The notes below the pieces were generated by a model. It saw nothing but the letters and a program-made list of their open reading frames with translations. It did no database searches and was not told the DNA's origin. From contig WBMW01005298.1 of assembly GCA_013396635.1 (NCBI GenBank), positions 271,719-335,718 on the forward strand: a stretch of DNA of 64,000 nt. The letters run 5' to 3'. Below, one piece after another: positions 47,885-58,735 of this stretch. The position numbers and the translations under genes were made by a program. Position 1 is the first letter of the stretch. Every line of letters starts with the position of its first letter. This DNA is from Penelope pileata (Eukaryota; Chordata; Aves; Galliformes; Cracidae).

Positions 47885-48429
47885 AGGGATTGTCCTGCTC
47901 TGCTCTGCCTGGTGTGGCCTCACCTGGAGCACTGTGTGCAGGTTTGGGTGCCACAATGTAAGAAGGACATAAAACTATTAGAGAGAGTCCAAAGGAGGGC
48001 TATGAAGATGGTGAAGGATCTGGAGGGCAAGATGTATGGGGAGCGACTGAGGCCCCTTGGTTTGCTCAGCCCAGAGCAGAGAAGGCTGAGGGGAGGTCTC
48101 ATGGCGGCCTACAGCTTCCTCATGAGGGGAGTGGAGGGGCAGCGCTGAGCTCTGCTCTCTGGTGACAGCGACAGGGCCCGAGGGAACGGCATGGAGCTGT
48201 GTCAGGGGGGGGTCAGGTGGGGGTTAGGAAAAGGTTCTTCACCAGAGGGCGGTGGGCTGCCCAGGGCAGTGGTCAAGGCCCCAAGCTGCTGGAGTTCAAG
48301 GAGCGTTTGGACACCGCTCTCAGATGTTGGGTTTGGACTTTGGGTAGCGCTGTGTGGAGCCAGGAGTTGGGCCAGATGAACCTTGTGGGTTCTTTCCAGA
48401 TTGGGATATTCTATGACTGTATGATTCTG
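47885..48429 (+). mobile_element. CR1 LINE, ~545-bp 3' part
   Basis: Plus-strand CR1 starting in the ORF2 tail. The frame at 47912-48148 gives PHLEHCVQVWVPQCKKDIKL and then ERVQRRAMKMVKDLEG, which is the conserved CR1 ORF2 region after the RT core (PHLEYC-x-QFW and LERVQRRATK-type blocks). A frame break follows; the 3'-UTR and terminus (CCAGGAGTTGGGCCAGATG to TTCTATGACTGTATGATTC) are clear. 5'-truncated and dead. Confidence 0.9.
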
Positions 48430-49099
48430 ATTGTTTCCCTCTTACTGCCAACTCTGCTGCCTCACAAAGCAGAGCTGAAGTCGCTCCATGGCTAGGTGCA
48501 CCCAGCCCTGACAACATGGTCTCTCCAAGAACAAGGTGCTGCTCTTCTGCCTGCTTCTCTGCCTCCTCCTAAAGCCAGCTGCCTTGCTGTCTGCAGGACA
48601 GCAGCTTGCTCAGACAAGTCTGTACTAACCCACTGGGTGTGCTGGGGCACAGGATCTCAATGATTTTTGAGGGCCTCCTGGGCTCTGCTGAGACCACACT
48701 TTCAGAATGGCCTTCTGAAAGGCAAGAGAGTCTTGAGCATGGCCTCAACAGTGCCCTTCCCATTCAGCGTAGATTCACGTATATAGAAGAAAGAAAAAGT
48801 TTTAACGAAGAATACACAGTGCAGTATCAAGAGAGTCCTGAAACTCCCCTTGATGTTGTCAGAGGTTATTGCAATACATTTCATAATAATTATAAATCAG
48901 AGAGAAGTAAAAATATTTTTGTTCTTGATGAACTTGCAATCAAGAATTGTAAAAATACCACCAGTCTCAAAACAGCAAAAATATACCTTCAGGCAGGATT
49001 TAGCTTTCCTCACTGCCTGGATGTCATCTGGAGGAAAAGCTCCGTTTAGTCTGCCATGTATTTTTCTTTTTTAATCCACTCTGTATTTGTACCATACAT
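48430..49099. other. unrecognised DNA between a CR1 and a split LTR
   Basis: A 147-codon plus-strand frame (48606-49049) runs through most of this interval but resembles nothing I know, and a second frame overlaps it on the same strand. No promoter, splice or domain evidence supports it. Confidence 0.45.
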
Positions 49100-49253
49100 T
49101 GTGGTGGTTTCACACCACTGGCTAGCTAAGCTCCACCGTGGCACTCTCCTCAACAGAACAGGGATAAAATGTGATGAAAAAATGCTTGTGCATTGAAATA
49201 CAGACAAGGAGATCACTCACCAACAACCATCATGGACAAAACAGACTCAGCAT

Positions 49254-50751
49254 AAAATTCTGGGAGGAATACAAAGAGGTGGCCCGAGCAGCCAGGGACC
49301 AGGTTAGGAAAGCTAAAGCCGAGGTAGAATTAAATCTAGCCAGGGACATAAAGGGGAACAAGAAGAATTTCTATAGGTATATCAATGACAGAAGGAGGAC
49401 TAGGGAGGATGTGGGCCCTCTCCAGAAGGAAACTGGAGACCTGGTCACGAGGGATGTGGAGAAGGCTGAGGTGCTCAATGATTTCTTTGCCTCAGTCTTC
49501 ACTGGCAAAGGCTCTAGACACACCACCCAAACTGCAGAAAGAGAAGGTAAGAACTGGGAGAAAGAAGAACTGCCCACTGTAAGTGAAGATCAGGTTCGAG
49601 ACCACCTGAAGAACCTGAAGGTATGCAAGTCCATGGGGCCTGATGAGATTCATCCACGGGTCCTGAAGGAACTGGNNNNNNNNNNNNNNNNNNNNNNNNN
49701 NNNNNNNNNNNNNNNNNNNNNNNNNNNNNNNNNNNNNNNNNNNNNNNNNNNNNNNNNNNNNNNNNNNNNNNNNNNNNNNNNNNNNNNNNNNNNNNNNNNN
49801 NNNNNNNNNNNNNNNNNNNNNNNNNNNNNNNNNNNNNNNNNNNNNNNNNNNNNNNNNNNNNNNNNNNNNNNNNNNNNNNNNNNNNNNNNNNNNNNNNNNN
49901 NNNNNNNNNNNNNNNNNNNNNNNNNNNNNNNNNNNNNNNNNNNNNNNNNNNNNNNNNNNNNNNNNNNNNNNNNNNNNNNNNNNNNNNNNNNNNNNNNNNN
50001 NNNNNNNNNNNNNNNNNNNNNNNNNNNNNNNNNNNNNNNNNNNNNNNNNNNNNNNNNNNNNNNNNNNNNNNNNNNNNNNNNNNNNNNNNNNNNNNNNNNN
50101 NNNNNNNNNNNNNNNNNNNNNNNNNNNNNNNNNNNNNNNNNNNNNNNNNNNNNNNNNNNNNNNNNNNNNNNNNNNNNNNNNNNNNNNNNNNNNNNNNNNN
50201 NNNNNNNNNNNNNNNNNNNNNNNNNNNNNNNNNNNNNNNNNNNNNNNNNNNNNNNNNNNNNNNNNNNNNNNNNNNNNNNNNNNNNNNNNNNNNNNNNNNN
50301 NNNNNNNNNNNNNNNNNNNNNNNNNNNNNNNNNNNNNNNNNNNNNNNNNNGGACTCTTCAGCCTGGAGAAGAGAAGGCTGCGGGGGGACCTGATAGCAGC
50401 CTTCCAGGACCTGAAGGGGGCCTACAGGAAAGCTGGGGAGGGGCTTTTTACAAGGATAGAAAATGACAGAACAAGGGGTAATGGTTATAAACTGGAAGAG
50501 GGTAGATTTAGACTGGATATAAGGAAGAAATTCTTCACTGTGAGGGTGGTGAGACACTGGAACAGGTTGCCCAGAGAAGTCGTTGATGCCCCCTCCCTGG
50601 AAGTATTCAAAGCCAGGCTGGATGGGGCTTTGGGCAACCTGGTCTAGTGGGAGGTGTCCTTGCCCATGGCAGGGGGGTTGGAACAAGATGATCTCTAAGG
50701 TCCCTTCCAACCTGAACCATTCTATGATTCTATGATTCTATGACTCTATGA
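49254..50751 (+). pseudogene. CR1 LINE ORF2 fragment nested in the LTR, with assembly gap
   Basis: A 5'-truncated CR1 beginning in the linker between endonuclease and reverse transcriptase. The visible translation includes KFWEEYKEVARAARDQVRK, NLARDIKGNKKNFYRYI, EKAEVLNDFFASVFTGKG and MGPDEIHPRVLKEL, all standard for the ORF2 region leading into the RT. The RT core would lie in the run of Ns. After the gap, 50351-50647 is open for 98 codons plus stop in the CR1 frame (GLFSLEKRRLRGDLIAAF start, NRLPREVVDAPSLEVFK near the end). The element ends with CCTTCCAACCTGAACC and three ATTCTATG-type units. Low divergence and open frames on both sides of the gap make it the youngest CR1 in the window. It is truncated and cannot act alone. 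A 431-codon frame reported across the gap would be an artefact of reading through Ns in the wrong frame. Confidence 0.92.
49676..50350. other. assembly gap (675 Ns)
   Basis: Unsequenced bases inside the nested CR1. The gap replaces the RT core and part of the C-terminal ORF2 region. Confidence 1.
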
Positions 50752-51649
50752 AAGAGATTAATTTATTGCCTACTAATAGCAGACTAGAGCAGTGAGAACT
50801 AAAAGCAAACTACAAACACCTTTCCCCCAACCCATCTACCCTCTACTGCCTTCTGCTCCTGAGCAGAGCACAGGAATGGGAATGGAGGCTGCGGTCAGTC
50901 CATAATGCTTCTTCTGTGCTGTTCCTCCATGGTCATCATTCACTGCCCCTGCTCCATGTGGGTCCCTCCCATGGGAAGCTGTCCTTCCTGAACTGATCCT
51001 GTGCGGGCTTCCCACAGGCTGCAGCTCTTCAAGCACCGCTCCAACTCAGCTCCATCCCACAGGGCTCATCCTTCAGGACCACGCTGCTCCAGCATGGGGC
51101 CCCGTGGGCAGCAGCTCCCCCAGGCCTCCTGTCCCACCGTAGGCTCCTCTCCATGGCTGCAGCTCTCACCTGGGGCCTGCTCCTGTGGGGGTTCTCCATG
51201 GCTGCAGCCTCTTCCAGACCACATCCACTGCTGCACCGTGGGCTCCTCTGTGGCTGCACGTGGAGATCTGCTCCACGCAGTGCCCATGGGCTGCAGGGGG
51301 ACAGCATGCTCCACCGTGGACCTCTCCTGGGCTACAGGGAACTTCTGCTCTGTGCCTCAAGCACCTCCTGCCCTCCTCCTGGACTGACCTTAGGGGCTGC
51401 TGGGCTGCTTCTCTCTCATTTCTCACCCCTCTCTCCCAGCTGCTATTGCGCAGCAGTTTCCCTCCCTTCAATCTGCTCTCCCAGAGGGGCTCCCAGCGTT
51501 GCTCATGGCTCAGCTCTGCCCAGCGGCGGGTCCCTGTTGGAGCAGTGGAGCTGGCTCTGCTCTGACATGGGGCAGCACTGGGCTCTGCTCACAGAAGCCA
51601 CCCCTGCAGATTCCCTGCTTCCAAAACCTTGCCATGTAAATGTAATACA

Positions 51650-54600
51650 TATTTTTAGAAGCTGTGTGTGAATCTGCACAGTTTCATGGATTTTTGACAC
51701 ATCATTTTTGACATGATGAAAATATTCTGGGATGATATCAACTTTTATCTATCAGAAGCTGCAGATATCTGCTCTCTTACCACATGACTGAAGGTCACCA
51801 AAACAACCTATGCAATGTTTATCAGTGTTTCTATGACAGCACTTCTCAGCTACCTATCCACAATGACAGTGGTCACTGTTGCACAAGACCAAAACTGCTG
51901 GAGTTCTTTGTTTTAGTTAGCTCAGAGTTTCCTGTGCCCCTATAACAGGTTTACAGCATGGTCTTTCATGACCCCCTTTGATGTCTGCAGGTGACAGAAT
52001 TTGGCTCCCACTGCAGCCAATTTTCTCTGAGGTGCTGCACCTAGGCTGGGCATCACACATCAAAGCAAGGTCAGATGAATTGAAAAGATACATCACAAGG
52101 AGGGAGCTACAGCTTTTTTAGCTGCCGAACCCAGAAATCTGTGCGGGACCAGAAGGAACAGAGAGTGCTGGTCCAGTGTGGAGATTTAAGAGAGAAAGTA
52201 TGTTGGAAAATGTTGGGACATACATAGAGTTGGGAGGATGCTAACTCCTGAGGTAGGTGCAACATTAATGACACCTCAGAACAAGTGCAAACAAAGCATT
52301 TTCCTCAGTACTAACAAACACTGAAAACTTATAAAGGTGAGAACCTCTGAGTAGAGGTGAATGCTTATAAACTGTCGATAGCTGAAAATAAGTAACATGA
52401 ACAATTTATAACGTTATTGAAGTCTTCATAAAGAAGATGAAGAAAAGGTCTAAAAGCACAAAAAAAGTCTAAGAGGATCATTAATGTTATAGAGTGAACG
52501 GGTTAGAAACTTCTCCTCTTGTGGCTCAGAGCGTAGAAAAATGGTTCTCCCAGTAAAACTAAAAGGTGGGATCCTCAAGATCACATAAAGGAAATACTTA
52601 TTCACAGAACCAGTAAGTCAGCTACGGAATTCGTCAGTGCAAGTTGTGAGACCCAGAATTAATCAGAGTGGCTTTTGGGGTGTCAGATTGACCAAAATTG
52701 ATTAAGCAGATTCTGAGTGGAACATGAAACCACTTACTTCAGAGCTGATTTTCAACTCTTGTACAATTCAAATGAGAAGTGGAAGGGGAGAAGAAGCAAA
52801 TTGTACCAAAATGTTGTGAGATGTTACGGGCTTCCTGTAAAACTTGTTGTCCAAGGACAGCAAAACTTATTGTAGGACACAGAGTACAAGCCACAGACCT
52901 CGGGTTCAGCCCTACAAAACAACCTCTGTTTTGTACAGCAGTTGCCTGGCCTCAGCCTTTTGAGTGACAGAGTAATCAAGTATCATTCAATTGAACACTG
53001 AGGATATGAGAGGATTAGGAAGGTCAAGCAGTAGCAGAATGTGAGTCACTGGAAGAATATCTTCTCCTGGAGGTGTACAAAGCGTGTATTTTGTCTGTCA
53101 GCAGCAGTGACTGGATCATCTAAACATGTCCTAAGACAGCCCCATCTAATGTTTTAAGCCTTGCAGGAGATGTGAATTTCCTTGTTCTTCAGTGTCCTTT
53201 GGCCCTGTTATTCCAGATACGCTGCTTGCCTTTTCCACTTCTATCCATTTTGAAACTGTATGGTGTGATGCCCAGTTGCCAGACTAGTTGCCAGGAAGAC
53301 TCTATTTTAATGAGCATTGTTGAGCATAAGATTGCAATGGCTACTGGTGCCCTTCAATCTATGATGGGTGCCTTTGAAATCAATGTGTGACTGAGGCAGG
53401 AAAAACAAGGATAAATTTCTGGTTTTGGAAATCTTCACTTGTAGCAATGCTAACTTTCTAGAACATGATAATAAAGAAATGTTGCAGTTTTCCTTCATTT
53501 TTTTTCTGATTATTCATATAATTATACATCCTCTCCTGGATTCAGATTCATTTATAAATTGCAACTGAGACAGACAGCAGTTGAAGGATAATTGGGTAGT
53601 TTACATAAATTAGATCCCTTAGGTATAAACAGGGCAAAGTTAAGATAAGCAACCAGAAGGAAAGAGTTATAAAAAAACAGAAAGATTGGGAATTAATTAA
53701 AAAACTTAGTCACATTCGATGCATACAGTTTACTAAAACGTACAACAGATCTAAGGGTCAGAAATCTCTTTTTGGTTCTTGATATGACTGCAATCAAATG
53801 ACTATGGAAAGTGTCTTCTGTGTGTTATCTCCATTATCTTTTTTAATAATAAGGTGGTGAACAATTGTAGGTGGGTTGTCATATTTTAGAAGAAAAATTC
53901 CTCCCGAATCCCACCTCCACCATACAATTTTCTTCTCAGGCTGGTTCTGCACTAAGTAATTTGAGTTTCACACAAAGTCTTCTCTCGTTTATTTGCTATG
54001 TGCTTTCCATAACCCTTTTTCACATGTTGATTCCTGACAACTTTTTTTTCAGATAAGCACTGTCCTCCCATAGAATAAGCATAAGCAAATGTTATGTCAG
54101 GTTATAAAGCTGGATATTACCAATGACTAGACAGGATATCCTTTTCTTGCCAAAGCTGATGGTTTGAGACATAACAGCTGGGAGTAGGAGAGATGTAAAA
54201 TGTTATTTGAGGTGGTTGCAAATAAAGAACATATTTGGCCAGAATAACTATGTCTTCATTTACTTCTCTAACTCCAGACGGAGACAAACAAATAAGAAAT
54301 GTAAAGTCTGTTAGCAAAAACAAGGTGGTGCTCTGCTGTGAATTAATATTTCTATTTGGCAAAGAAATTATTTTTAAATGATGGGACATATTTTTATTGG
54401 TGATGTTTGTCTTACACAGCTAGTAGTTAACAAGCCTGGATAGCGCAATTCTCTTCTCCATAGCAATGGAAAAAAAGAGCTTACTTTCAGTTCCTTGGAG
54501 ACAGAAGACAGAGGATGAAAAAGAATAGCTCCCTCCCCAGTCAGCAAGTACAAAGCAGTAATGGAGAATAGATTTTCAGAGGGTCGTCTGCTTAAGTGAC

Positions 54601-54711
54601 TGTGTAAGTGCTGAGATACCACAATGATGGATGTTTTATAAATGCCTAGGTAGGTAGATAGATATGACAACCAGAATAGTTTTGGGTTTAATCTGAAATG
54701 AGGCACTCTAT
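51650..54711. other. AT-rich single-copy DNA, no gene seen
   Basis: No recognisable exon or repeat. Short frames at 52779-52967, 53172-53390, 54117-54389 (minus) and 54374-54706 (minus) show no domain. Confidence 0.5.
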
Positions 54712-54790
54712 CACCGTGTCATCTCAGCAAAGTCACTTGACCTTCTTGTTCCTGAATCAGACCAGCTGTAAGAGCTGATAAAAAGCTGAT
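54712..54790 (+). mobile_element. MIR-like SINE relic
   Basis: GCAAAGTCACTTGACCTTCTTG (54728-54749 region), then CCTGAATCAGACCAGCTGTAAGAGCTGATAA, follows the MIR core order GCAAGTCACTTAACC, CCTCAGTTT, CATCTGTAAAATGGGGATAA. Many mismatches, as expected at this age. Birds keep few MIR copies, all old. Confidence 0.45.
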
Positions 54791-55617
54791 TTTCTCTGAA
54801 ACCAAGAGCTTAATTCAAACTTATGTCTTTCCATGGAAGCCTTTCAGTTGATTCTAGTGGGCCTGGGCTCAGGTCTTAAATACTTCACATAGACTGAATA
54901 AGTCTTGATGCACTGTGCCCCACCTTACTCTTTTCCCCCCCTCTGTATCACTCTCCACCATCAGCTTGTGGAGATGGTGAACTTGCCAGTCTGGACTCTT
55001 CCACTTTCCCCCTCTCTCTGCCCCTCCTTTCTGCTTGTTGTACACATGAGTTTTGTTTATCAGGAGTTTAATATTTCAGTGTTTTGTAAGTGTACTTTGG
55101 GGCAGTGCAATTTATCCTACAAGGACAAAGCTGACAACATGGTAATTAAGAAAAGAATAAATGCTAAGGATGAGAGCAGATTGCAGTGAATGACTGATTA
55201 TTCTTCATAAGGAAATTACTCTGTTGGTAGCAGAATCCTAAGTATTTAAGAGAATAGAAAGCCAGAAACAAATACAAGTAATGTCTTCATTGCTGTAAAT
55301 ATACTACCTGTGCATTTTATCTGCAACATATAGTCTAGCTCTGCCACTAACTTCCAACAGGTGGGTGACCATCAAGAAAAGATAGAAAGATTAATCACTT
55401 GATTAATTCAGAACCTGTGTGTTTACGATGTGACTGGAAAGTGAATTTAATTGTCATTGGCAATGGAGAAAGATTAAGCATGGACTCCCCCAGAAGCAGA
55501 GATCTGACTCAAAATAATTTGTGCGAATAATGCCTGACATTACATTTTGGGAATGATGCAGGAAAGCTGTAGAGACATGGGTGTGTGAATGCTCCAGAAG
55601 ACCTTGTCAAGTAAGTA
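54791..55617. other. single-copy DNA between MIR-like fragments
   Basis: A possible second MIR-like piece lies at 55330-55375 (AGCTCTGCCACTAACTTCC then GTGGGTGACC). Otherwise nothing recognised. Confidence 0.45.
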
Positions 55618-55690
55618 GATGTTACTCCCATTTTACAAATAAGTGAACCACAGTAGGAAGAGATGGTTTCTTTGTGAAAGGGCTAAGAAC
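55618..55690 (-). mobile_element. MIR-like SINE relic
   Basis: GTTACTCCCATTTTACAAAT followed by AAGTGAACCACAG matches, on the minus strand, the MIR core order ATTTGTAAAATGGG preceded by a CTGAGGTTCACTT-type block. The decayed right part fits loosely. Confidence 0.42.
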
Positions 55691-55798
55691 AACCTTCCAG
55701 AGCAATATACTCTTGAGTAGGGAGGGATGAAGATAAGGCAAGTGACAGAAGCAGCATCTGGGTAGAAGCATCTGGAGTGTGCCCAGTAAAGATTACTT

Positions 55799-56034
55799 GA
55801 ATCACAGAATTGCAGGGGTTGGAATGGACCTCGAGAGATCATTGAGTCCANTTTTATACAGGGAAGCCCAGAACTGAATACAGTACTCCAGGTGAGGCCT
55901 GGAGTAGGCTGACCAGGGCAGAGTAGAGGGGGAGGATCATCTCTCTCGACCTTTTTAATGCAACCCAGGATCCCTTTGGCCTTCTTGGCCATGAGGGCAC
56001 GCTGCTGGCTCATGGCCAACCTGTTGTCCACAAC
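55799..56034 (-). mobile_element. CR1 LINE fragment with an internal join at an N
   Basis: On the minus strand the right part (56031 downward) reads MDNRLAMSQQRALMAKKAKG, the post-RT part of CR1 ORF2, and continues to a CAGTTCTGGGCTTCCCTGTA block. At the single N (55851) the sequence jumps directly to the CR1 3' terminus (GGACTCAATGATCTCTCGAGG through CAATTCTGTGATTC). Several hundred bases that normally separate these parts are missing. Confidence 0.85.
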
Positions 56035-56155
56035 AGTTGTTGAGCATGTAAACAGCTAGGCTTTACGCTCCACACTTTCTTTCCAGCCAACTGATAGTGA
56101 ATTTATCCCTGAGATTAGACTATGCTACACAAATTCACCCATATGCATGGCCAGC

Positions 56156-56716
56156 AGAGTGAGGGAGGTGATCCTGCTCCTCTGCTCTGTGCTCTGAGAC
56201 CTCACCTGGAGCACTGCATCCAGATGTGGAGTCCTCAGCACAGGAGAGACATGGAGCTGTTGGAGTGCATCCAGAGGAGGGCCACAAAAATGATCCAGGG
56301 GATGCAACACCTCCCCTATGAGGACAGGCTGAGAGAGCTGGGGCTGTTCAGCCTGGAGAAGGCTCCAGGGAGACTTGATAGCGGCCTTTCAGTACCTAAA
56401 GAGGGGCTACAGGAAAGACGGGGACAGACTCTTTAGCAGGATTTGTTGTCACAGGATATGGGGAAATGGTTTCAAACTAAAAGAGGGGAGATTTAGATTG
56501 GGTATAAGGAAAAGGTTTCTTACAGTAAGGGTGGTGAGGCACTGGAACAGGTTGCCCAGAGACGTAGTGGAGGCCCCATCTCTGGAGACATTCAAGTCAG
56601 GCTGGATGTGGCTCTGAGCAACCTGATCTAGCTGTAGGTATCCCTGTTCGTTGCAGGGGAGTTGGACCAGATGACCTCTAAATGTCCCTTCCAACTCTAA
56701 GGATTCTGTGATTTTC
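56156..56716 (+). mobile_element. CR1 LINE, ~560-bp 3' part
   Basis: Plus-strand CR1. One frame gives LRPHLEHCIQMWSPQHRRDM, then ECIQRRATKMIQG and YEDRLRELGLFSLEK; a frameshift near 56362 moves the rest to the frame with AAFQYLKRGYRKDGDRLF, GNGFKLKEGRFRLGIRKRF and RHWNRLPRDVVEAPSLETFK. A further indel precedes the natural stop. The terminus GTCCCTTCCAACTCTAAGG then ATTCTGTGATTTTC closes it. It lies about 120 bp from, and in opposite orientation to, the CR1 at 55799-56034. Confidence 0.92.
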
Positions 56717-58735
56717 CCCAAGATCTACCTTTTCTATTTCCCTCACTGTCTTAAGGGATGAGAAGAAAGAAAAATCAATCTGGTGAAAATGCAGAGGGAA
56801 AACAGAGCCCACTTTCTCCAGCAAACCACAACTTCCTAGTAGCAACATTGTGTGGCTTTTAATTTCACCAAAGGAGAGCCAGTAATTATTTATAGTTTAT
56901 AACAACTGGGGAAAGGTTTCCTGAGGTGCAAACTAATTATGTTTTTAAATAAACTGATTGCCCATGTAATAAATGATCGCATTTTCTAATCATTGGGAGA
57001 TTTATGTTACTTTATTCAATCATCTGTGTGTAGAAGAGAAACCGTAGTAAATCAAATGGAAAGAAAATTTCTAGATTAAATTGAGAGCTCTGTGACTACG
57101 GGGCATTATGAAAAATGCCGATAGGAGGGATCAAGCTGAGTGCACAAAGCCCACTGATACGTATGGTTTCATACATTAAAAGAATGGGTGTAATTGACAG
57201 CCAGATCAGAATTTATATTAATTTAAGATCAAGTCTTAGCCTGTGCTGCATGGATTTGGCATGCATTAGAGGATAAAGGCAAAGACAGTCCTGCTGTCTG
57301 CAGGGTATCTCAGTCACAGTCATTCGTTTAAGGACAGTAATTAGAATGAATTCAAGAATGAAGACTACGTGACTGCATATGACATTTCATTTATGGCAGG
57401 CGATAAGTGACATGATCTTATCATGAAATTAGTCATCATCATAGACTTCTACTGTCGACCCATAAAATGAAATGTCATAGAGAGCGGCATATTTTTCATT
57501 GTTATGCCAACATGGCTTTTTCATAATGTACATCATTAAAATAAGCCTGGAAACTGGAACATGCAATCATAGTAATAACATTAATAATGTTTAATTTATG
57601 TGTCCCTGTGCACAATCATCTTTTGGTGCTTGAAATAAAAATGACCTGAAAACACAATTTATCCTTAGCAAGCAGAGCTGTAGAGTTGGAAAAAAACAAG
57701 ATATGGACTGCTGAACAGCACAGGAGTAAATCACCATGGAGGTGTCCATGAATGGCAGAACAATAGGCAGAGACTTGCTGCAAGAGGGGCAGATCCTCAG
57801 CTGGCTGACAAACCCCTCTGCAGTCCTTAGCAAGGCAGTGCAGAGCAGAGAGGGGATGGTAACAGGTCTAGGAGGGAAGGCCAGGTTTTATTTTTCTCTT
57901 TCATATTCTAAATTAAGGAACTCATAAGAAAGTTAGTGAAAACCTTAGAGATCTTTCAAAAGCATCTGGTGTAGGTGATTAACAATAGAAAACACCAGCT
58001 GAGCTTTTCCTTAACCCAAGGGTTTTTTTTGTTTGTTTTGGAGGGGGGGAGAAAACAACCAAACCAAACCAAAAGTAAAACCTCAAACCATAAGCACTGA
58101 ATAAATAGACATATGGGTATTCTGGGAGACCTGAGGAGGGAGGAGAGCCCCAAAAGTAGTCTGCTGGCTCAGGACTTAGGTCTGTATTGTGTGTATAGTC
58201 AGCCAGTATGTCTGTGCACTGGCCACAAGACCCTTCCCAGTATATTACAACAGACAGATAGAGTCTGAATTCACCACTAAACTTCCAAGTTACCCCTTGT
58301 CAATCCCAATCTAGTGATCAGTCTGTCTGTGCTTGTGTAAGCAGGGCATGCTGGTCAAATATCTCAGAGATTTTAAACAGACTTGGAGCACTGTCACACT
58401 TCCAAATTTCTCATGGCTCTGAATTACCAGATGCTGGCAACGGCTAACAGGCCTTGGTGAAGATCTGATGGCCAAACCTTGATGAGCCAAAGCCAGAAGA
58501 GTAAGATCCCACCCAAGGCAGAGATCAGCGCAACAGGGCAAAAGGGAAGTACTGCTGAGGTTGAGTGAATGTGCAGGACAGGGGCATTGCCTGAAGAAAA
58601 TACGTTTGCGGGAAACAGAAATTAAGTGACCAGGAGACAAAGCCGTGAGAGACTCCTCCAGCCAGGGCGACTCCCTGTTGAGAGAGGGAAGATGCCAGTC
58701 CTCTTTCTGGGACTGAGATCACCATTATCTTCCCT
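56717..58735. other. AT-rich DNA, possible conserved non-coding block
   Basis: From about 56870 to 57650 the sequence is AT-rich with many homeodomain-like TAATTA/TTAATT words, no stop-free frame and no repeat, and it holds the inverted repeat at 57378-57479. It could be a conserved enhancer-like element, but that is inference. A CCAAA-type simple run lies at 58052-58085. Confidence 0.35.
57378..57479. repeat. 19/20-nt inverted repeat with 63-nt spacer
   Basis: TATGACATTTCATTTATGG (57378-57396) is the reverse complement of CCATAAAATGAAATGTCATA (57460-57479) apart from one inserted base. The spacer itself contains GATAAG (57402-57407) and CTTATC (57417-57422), which could form an inner stem. 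The whole could fold as a long hairpin. Neither a transposon family nor a known small RNA is recognised. Confidence 0.85.

Larger units (their letters stand above)
49100..51649 (-). mobile_element. solo LTR of an avian endogenous retrovirus, interrupted by a CR1
   Basis: The LTR is in two pieces: 49100-49253 and 50751-51649 (about 1.05 kb in total) with TG at one edge and CA at the other. Read on the minus strand it begins TGTATTACATTTACATGGC, has a GGGGTGGCTTCTGTGAG block, GCAGAGCAGA-type and CCACGGTGGAGCA-type repeated segments, an AATAAA (complement of 50762-50767), CTGAGTCTGTTTTGTCC and ends near GTGGTGTGAAACCACCACA. These are features of a large GC-rich avian LTR family whose R/U5 end resembles that of the LTR at 29978-30500. 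No internal retroviral genes adjoin it. Target duplication is ambiguous: ATACAT lies at 49094-49099 and overlaps the right end at 51645-51650; the strict 5-bp flanks TACAT and TATTT agree at three positions. Confidence 0.8.

Noticed and set aside
48606..49049. 147-codon plus-strand frame between CR1 and the LTR
   Set aside because: Not similar to any ERV or CR1 protein that I recognise; likely chance.
49171..50466. 431-codon plus-strand frame crossing the N gap
   Set aside because: It is held open by Ns. After the gap it is in a different frame from the true CR1 ORF2 continuation at 50351-50647.
49514..50710. 398-codon minus-strand frame crossing the N gap
   Set aside because: Also kept open by Ns and antisense to CR1; no domain in the visible parts.
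51001..51671. Overlapping frames of 80-170 codons on both strands
   Set aside because: They lie in the GC-rich, internally repetitive LTR, where stop codons are sparse by composition.
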